DNA from: Candidatus Rhodoferax mariagerensis
GTDB taxonomy: Bacteria > Pseudomonadota > Gammaproteobacteria > Burkholderiales > Burkholderiaceae_C
Assembly: GCA_016719055.1 (NCBI GenBank)
Contig: JADKAW010000002.1
Location: forward strand, 248,001 to 312,000
Direction: 5' to 3'
Length of the DNA stretch: 64,000 nt
The notes under the pieces were generated by a model. That model saw only the letters and a program-made list of their open reading frames with translations, was not told the origin of the DNA and ran no database searches. This document shows, one piece after another, positions 60,580-64,000 of the stretch. Position 1 is the stretch's first letter. Each line of letters begins with the position of its first letter. Made by a program: the position numbers and the translations under genes.

Positions 60580-61335
60580 TCAATCAAGCAGCAGCATGTA
60601 AATGGGAACAAGATTTACGCCAGATGCTTTTATCACTTGGTCTTGGCCATAAACCGTCCCGATGCTATTTTGGACAACAATCCGAAAATGATAGGAGCTG
60701 TTGGCCTCAAGCCCAGTGACGAGGGCGCTGACATTGTGGTTGGTGGCGTCAGTAAACCCACTTGGTGTCGCAGTGACTTCTTGTCCATAGGCTGCTGTCT
60801 TTCCGTATTGGAAAGTTATCTGGGTCGTTTCACCCTGAGCATTGACGATACCGTTAAGTGACACCGACCCCCTTGCTCGCGAAGTTCCTCTTGCGGTACT
60901 TGCCTTAGGAATCCATTTCAACCAACCAGCCCCATCCGGACAGGTAAGTGCCGGGGTGGAACCGATCTGCACGTAACCCACGTCTCCACTGTCCTTGGCT
61001 GAAAGTGCCAAGCTGTAGCTTTGGCCGCAGGAGACAGCAAAATCCAGCTTGGAAGCAGACGATGTGTAGTTCCCCACTGGAGGACTTGAAACGTCAGTGG
61101 CAAACTGATAAATTGGCTTACCAGACGCAAGAAGCTTGAACGAAGAAAGTGTTTTTCCAGGGGTCACATGGATGGTAAACGGATCTACGTGGATCAAACA
61201 TTTACCAGGTTCGGCTATGTAGCAACCTGCGTTGATCGGGCTGCTTTGAACGCCAAAAACAGGTCGATTCAAGCAAAAAACCGCAATAAAAAGAGTGCAA
61301 ATGACTGGAATGAAAAGATTGAATTTCACAACCAA
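60580..61335 (-). CDS. Secreted protein: four-cysteine SPINAGCY domain plus fibronectin-III-like domain
   Basis: 251 aa with a long signal peptide (FNLFIPVICTLFIAVFCLNR PVFG). Residues about 31-135 form a domain beginning SPINAGCYIAEPGKCLIHVD PFTI and ending ALTCPDGAG, with four Cys that suggest two disulphides. A basic linker (KASTARGTSRARGSV) joins it to a C-terminal repeat of the type TITFQYGKTAAYG ... VTGLEANSSYHFRIVVQNSI GTVYG, an FN3-like fold. The N-terminal domain is shared with the next gene. I know no family for it. A surface-binding or adhesive role is only a guess. Confidence 0.72.
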   Translation of the reverse strand: MVVKFNLFIPVICTLFIAVFCLNRPVFGVQSSPINAGCYIAEPGKCLIHVDPFTIHVTPGKTLSSFKLLASGKPIYQFATDVSSPPVGNYTSSASKLDFAVSCGQSYSLALSAKDSGDVGYVQIGSTPALTCPDGAGWLKWIPKASTARGTSRARGSVSLNGIVNAQGETTQITFQYGKTAAYGQEVTATPSGFTDATNHNVSALVTGLEANSSYHFRIVVQNSIGTVYGQDQVIKASGVNLVPIYMLLLD

Positions 61336-61387
61336 CTCCTTTGCCGTAACTCTCAGTCAAAACGATCTTGGATGTGTATTGAGAAAA

Positions 61388-61801
61388 TTACGGTGCTGAA
61401 GCAGGACAAGTGATTGGCGTGGTTTGACCAAGGTTATAGGCCACTGGGTCGCCGGAATCTTGACCAGCTAAATTAACGGTATAGATGGTTCCACAAGTGG
61501 CAGCAAAATCCTGCATCACGACAGAAGGAGAATAGTTGTTCAGTGGGGGGTTCGATACATCGGTCTTGAAACTGTAGATGACATGGCCGTTGGCTTGCAA
61601 CTGATAGAAAACCAGTCTCTTCCCTGTAGCAACAAATATGGTGAAGGGATCAACATGAATTTTGCACTGTCCAGCAGCTGCAACGTAACACCCTGCATTG
61701 ATGGGGCTGGCATAAACCGCCAGGGCTTCATGGCAGATAAATCCCTGGGCAAAAAGAAACCAACCAACCAGTAAACGCACAGAACGCAAATTTTTTAACA
61801 T
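61388..61801 (-). CDS. Secreted single-domain paralogue of the SPINAGCY protein
   Basis: 137 aa from the ATG at 61801 (61819 also possible), signal peptide LLVGWFLFAQGFICHEALAV. The mature protein is one copy of the same domain: SPINAGCYVAAAGQCKIHVD PFTIFVATGKRL, IYSFKTDVSNPPLNNYSPSV, DFAATCGTIYTVNLAGQDSGD, ITCPASAP. All four cysteines and the TDVS-PP-NY and DSGD motifs are conserved with the neighbour. The gene lies upstream of its longer paralogue, 52 bp apart on the same strand, so the pair arose by tandem duplication with gain or loss of the FN3-like tail. Confidence 0.72.
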   Translation of the reverse strand: MLKNLRSVRLLVGWFLFAQGFICHEALAVYASPINAGCYVAAAGQCKIHVDPFTIFVATGKRLVFYQLQANGHVIYSFKTDVSNPPLNNYSPSVVMQDFAATCGTIYTVNLAGQDSGDPVAYNLGQTTPITCPASAP

Positions 61802-62061
61802 GGTGTCTCCAGTGACCAAAACTCACAATATTCGGCAGGGCTCACCTCAAAGACCGGGTTTTAGTGACAACAACTCTCCGGCGAAGTAACAGGGAGTCTT
61901 TGCATTGTAGAGCGCCATCCGCAGCTGTCAGTGTTTTAAGCAAAGGCTCGCTGATCATTACAATTCCCATCAATTCTCCAGGACAAAACGACAACAAAAA
62001 CTGCGAAAGTGCAGGGTTCGCGATGTTTGTCCTGAACTCTTTTTCCCAGCTTCCGACGCTT

Positions 62062-62103
62062 ATCGGGCACTTCGACGAGTCCAACATGGGGTTCGATGGT
62101 GCA
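62062..62103 (-). pseudogene. Inverted remnant of a ychF-like coding segment
   Basis: On the minus strand 62103-62062 reads CTIEPHVGLVEVPD, against CTIEPNVGMVEVPD encoded on the plus strand at 62228-62269 inside ychF. The 42-nt arms agree at 34 positions, and most differences fall at third codon positions. This points to a fragment of a diverged ychF copy rather than a chance hairpin. Flanks show at most weak further similarity. Confidence 0.55.
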
Positions 62104-62131
62104 GCTGGAGTGTTGATTTTTAAGGATTTTT

Positions 62132-63217
62132 ATGAAATGTGGCATCGTGGGCTTGCCCAATGTTGGTAAATCGACCCTGTTCAACGCGCTGACCAAGGCC
62201 GGCATTGCGGCCGAAAATTACCCTTTTTGCACCATCGAGCCCAATGTCGGCATGGTTGAGGTGCCCGATGTGCGGCTGGATGCGCTGGCGGCCATCGTCA
62301 ACCCGCAAAAGATTCAGCGCGCGATTGTTGAATTTGTTGATATTGCCGGCCTGGTGGCGGGTGCCAGCACCGGCGAAGGGCTGGGCAACAAGTTTTTGGC
62401 TCATATTCGTGAGACCGACGCCACCATCAACGTGGTGCGCTGTTTTGAAGACGACAACGTGGTGCATGTGTCTGGCAAGGTGGACCCGATCTCCGACATT
62501 GAGGTGATTCAGACTGAACTCTGCCTGGCAGACCTGACGGCGGTCGAAAAGGCTTTGCACCGTGTGACCAAGCTGGCGCGTTCGGGCGACAAAGAGGCGG
62601 CCAAGCTCGTCACCCTGCTGGAGAAATGCCAGGCCGCGCTCAATGAGGCCAAGCCGGTGCGCACACTGGACTTCAGCAAAGAAGAGGCACCGCTGCTCAA
62701 GCAGTTTTTTTTGATCACTGCCAAACCATCCATGTTTGTGGCCAACGTGGCTGAAGACGGATTTGAAAACAACCCTTTCTTGGACCGCCTGCGAGATTAT
62801 GCATCTGCCCAGAATTCACCGGTGGTTGCGATCAGCGCCAAACTCGAAGCTGAAATGGCCGACATGAGCGACGATGATCGCCTGCTGTTTCTTGAAGAAA
62901 TGGGTTTGCATGAGCCGGGCCTGAACCGCCTGATTCGCGCTGCATACGACCTGTTGGGCCTGCAAACCTACTTCACTGCGGGGGTCAAAGAGGTGCGCGC
63001 CTGGACCATCCATAAAGGTGATACCGGCCCACAGGCGGCCGGGGTGATCCACACTGACTTCGAGAAGGGTTATATCCGCGCCCAGACCATTGCGTATGAC
63101 GACTTTATTGGATTCAAGGGCGAGCAGGGTGCCAAAGACGCCGGCAAGATGCGCAGTGAAGGCAAAGACTACGTGGTCAAGGATGGGGACGTGATGAACT
63201 TCCTGTTCAGCCCATAA
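62132..63217 (+). CDS. ychF: Ribosome-binding ATPase YchF
   Basis: Obg-family P-loop protein that binds ATP and ribosomes and is linked to oxidative stress, 361 aa. Walker A is GIVGLPNVGKSTLFNALTK (about 5-20), switch region NYPFCTIEPNVGMVEVPD, G3 VDIAGLVAGASTGEGLGNKF, and the ATP-specific G4 region FVANVAEDG. A helical coiled-coil insert (about 120-195) is followed by the TGS-type domain, with TYFTAGVKEVRAWTIHKGDT, AAGVIHTDFEKGYIRAQTIA and YVVKDGDVMNFLFSP at the end. The start at 62132 is fixed by the family N-terminus. Confidence 0.97.
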   Translation: MKCGIVGLPNVGKSTLFNALTKAGIAAENYPFCTIEPNVGMVEVPDVRLDALAAIVNPQKIQRAIVEFVDIAGLVAGASTGEGLGNKFLAHIRETDATINVVRCFEDDNVVHVSGKVDPISDIEVIQTELCLADLTAVEKALHRVTKLARSGDKEAAKLVTLLEKCQAALNEAKPVRTLDFSKEEAPLLKQFFLITAKPSMFVANVAEDGFENNPFLDRLRDYASAQNSPVVAISAKLEAEMADMSDDDRLLFLEEMGLHEPGLNRLIRAAYDLLGLQTYFTAGVKEVRAWTIHKGDTGPQAAGVIHTDFEKGYIRAQTIAYDDFIGFKGEQGAKDAGKMRSEGKDYVVKDGDVMNFLFSP

Positions 63218-63244
63218 AACCCCGCAAACCAGCCTCATCGACCG

Positions 63245-63664
63245 TTACAAAGCCTGATCGGCGGGCTGGCGCGCCTCGCGGAACTTCAGCGCATGTTCGA
63301 GCTTGATCTTCATGGTTGACAGAATGGGCGGTTTGATGATGTAGCCTGCAATGCCAAGCGGCACCGAGTCGTTCAGGGTTTGGGTGCTGCTGTCCGCACT
63401 CATCAACAAAACAGGGGTTTTGCGCAGGACAGGGTCTGAAAGCTCCCGCAGGCGTTTGACAAACTCCAGTCCACCCATGGTGGCCATGTGAATGTCTGAC
63501 AACACCAGGTCAGGCCTGAAACTGCTCACCTTGGCCAAGCCAGTTTTGCCGTTGGTGGCTTCTTCGACCTGACTCGCGCCCAGACGATTGAGGATGTTTA
63601 CCACAAACAGGGTCATCACCGGGTCGTCGTCGATGACCAGCACCTTGGCGTTTTCAATTTTCAT
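63245..63664 (-). CDS. Single-domain CheY-like response regulator
   Basis: Phosphorelay receiver, 139 aa from the ATG at 63664. Acidic pocket VLVIDDDPVMT, phospho-acceptor Asp in PDLVLSDIHMATMGG, the Ser switch in PVLLMSADSSTQT and the conserved Lys in GYIIKPPILSTM are all present. There is no output domain. It starts 5 bp after the lysS stop on the same strand, so it may be read through from lysS. The sensor kinase is not in the window. Confidence 0.92.
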   Translation of the reverse strand: MKIENAKVLVIDDDPVMTLFVVNILNRLGASQVEEATNGKTGLAKVSSFRPDLVLSDIHMATMGGLEFVKRLRELSDPVLRKTPVLLMSADSSTQTLNDSVPLGIAGYIIKPPILSTMKIKLEHALKFREARQPADQAL

Positions 63665-63669
63665 GGTGT

Positions 63670-64000
63670 TCAAGCTTCTCTGCGTAGGGCCGGGAACAAA
63701 ATCACGTCGCGAATGCTGCTGCTGTCGGTCAGCAACATCATCAAACGGTCCAGGCCCACACCGCAGCCACCAGTGGGCGGCATGCCGTATTCCAGCGCAC
63801 GCACAAAGTCGGCATCATAAAACATGGCCTCATCATCACCACCGTCTTTGGCAGCCACCTGGGCCTGGAAGCGCGCGGCTTGCTCTTCGGCGTCGTTCAA
63901 CTCGCTGAAACCATTGCCAAACTCACGCCCGGTGATGTAGAGCTCAAAGCGCTCAGTCACTTCGGGGCGGCTGTCGTTGGCACGGGCCAGCGGGCTGATC
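63670..64000 (-). CDS. lysS: Lysine-tRNA ligase (3' part; start outside window)
   Basis: Class II aminoacyl-tRNA synthetase charging tRNA-Lys. The visible ~109 residues read LARANDSRPEVTERFELYIT GREFGNGFSELNDAEEQAAR, then FYDADFVRALEYGMPPTGGC GVGLDRLMMLLTDSSSIRDV ILFPALRR. The motif 3 segment GGCGVGLDRLMM with its Arg is intact and the C-terminus is normal. The response regulator gene follows immediately. Confidence 0.97.
   Translation of the reverse strand, partial: ISPLARANDSRPEVTERFELYITGREFGNGFSELNDAEEQAARFQAQVAAKDGGDDEAMFYDADFVRALEYGMPPTGGCGVGLDRLMMLLTDSSSIRDVILFPALRREA

Noticed and set aside
1..64000. CRISPR arrays, toxin-antitoxin pairs, restriction systems, phage genes, tRNA or rRNA genes
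   Set aside because: None with supporting repeats, motifs or domains was found on reading both strands; small open frames examined were shadows of larger genes.

Overview
The window looks like chromosome from a betaproteobacterium of the order Burkholderiales, most likely the Comamonadaceae (Rhodoferax/Polaromonas-like). This is inferred from GC-rich codon use, from the protein families (HexR-linked zwf, tal and pgi; FrcBCA; polyamine genes), and from about ten copies of a short palindrome-rich repeat (core TAGCGCTT then AAGGGCTAGAGGC) that I associate with that family. No tRNA or rRNA gene, CRISPR array, prophage or intact insertion sequence was seen. The visible mobile or repetitive DNA is the dispersed repeat, two REP-like hairpin units, and a probable 3' end of a group II intron.

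Layout: 1-2090 minus, tail end of a tripartite efflux operon (outer-membrane factor, then periplasmic adaptor). 2220-4711 plus, an rRNA cytosine methyltransferase and a fatty acid desaturase. 4791-9389 minus, a fructose-type ABC importer (frcB, frcC, frcA) with a FucU/RbsD mutarotase and a ROK regulator, divergent from a PfkB sugar kinase (9534-10547). 10579-20313, a polyamine uptake and catabolism block: wrecked MocR regulator, glutamylputrescine synthetase, transaminase, PotFGHI and an aldehyde dehydrogenase. 20443-23730, a large ATP/ADP-carrier-like, HEAT-repeat, cNMP-binding fusion protein. 23960-25288, isocitrate lyase behind a paired palindromic operator. 25376-35272, a DHH phosphoesterase, a 6-oxocamphor-hydrolase-like crotonase, glmS, an EamA exporter with an Lrp regulator, two nucleotidyltransferases next to a galE remnant, and an M20 amidohydrolase.

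35918-47124 is a coherent sugar-phosphate locus: hexR and zwf on the minus strand; divergently, two paralogous binding proteins, a fused permease and an ATPase; then transaldolase, pgi and a HAD phosphatase. The binding proteins carry a His/Asp (or Glu) plus Glu pattern that matches what I recall of the hexose-phosphate binder AfuA. The neighbourhood therefore suggests import of sugar phosphates straight into the pentose-phosphate and Entner-Doudoroff routes under HexR, rather than iron uptake. 47113-64000 holds an alpha/beta hydrolase, a small outer-membrane barrel candidate, groESL with a perfect CIRCE element, a solute-binding protein paired with a diguanylate cyclase, a sirtuin, an SbmA/YddA-type ABC protein, an operon of small lipoproteins with FlgO-like proteins, a rhodanese, two secreted cysteine-rich paralogues of unknown family, ychF, a response regulator and the end of lysS.

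Caution: five genes (transaminase, potG, aldehyde dehydrogenase, zwf, pgi) are each broken by one single-base indel, mostly in a short homopolymer, with full-length sequence on both sides. Because zwf and pgi are core genes, consensus sequence errors are at least as likely as real inactivation. The MocR and galE remnants, by contrast, show decay that sequencing error cannot explain.
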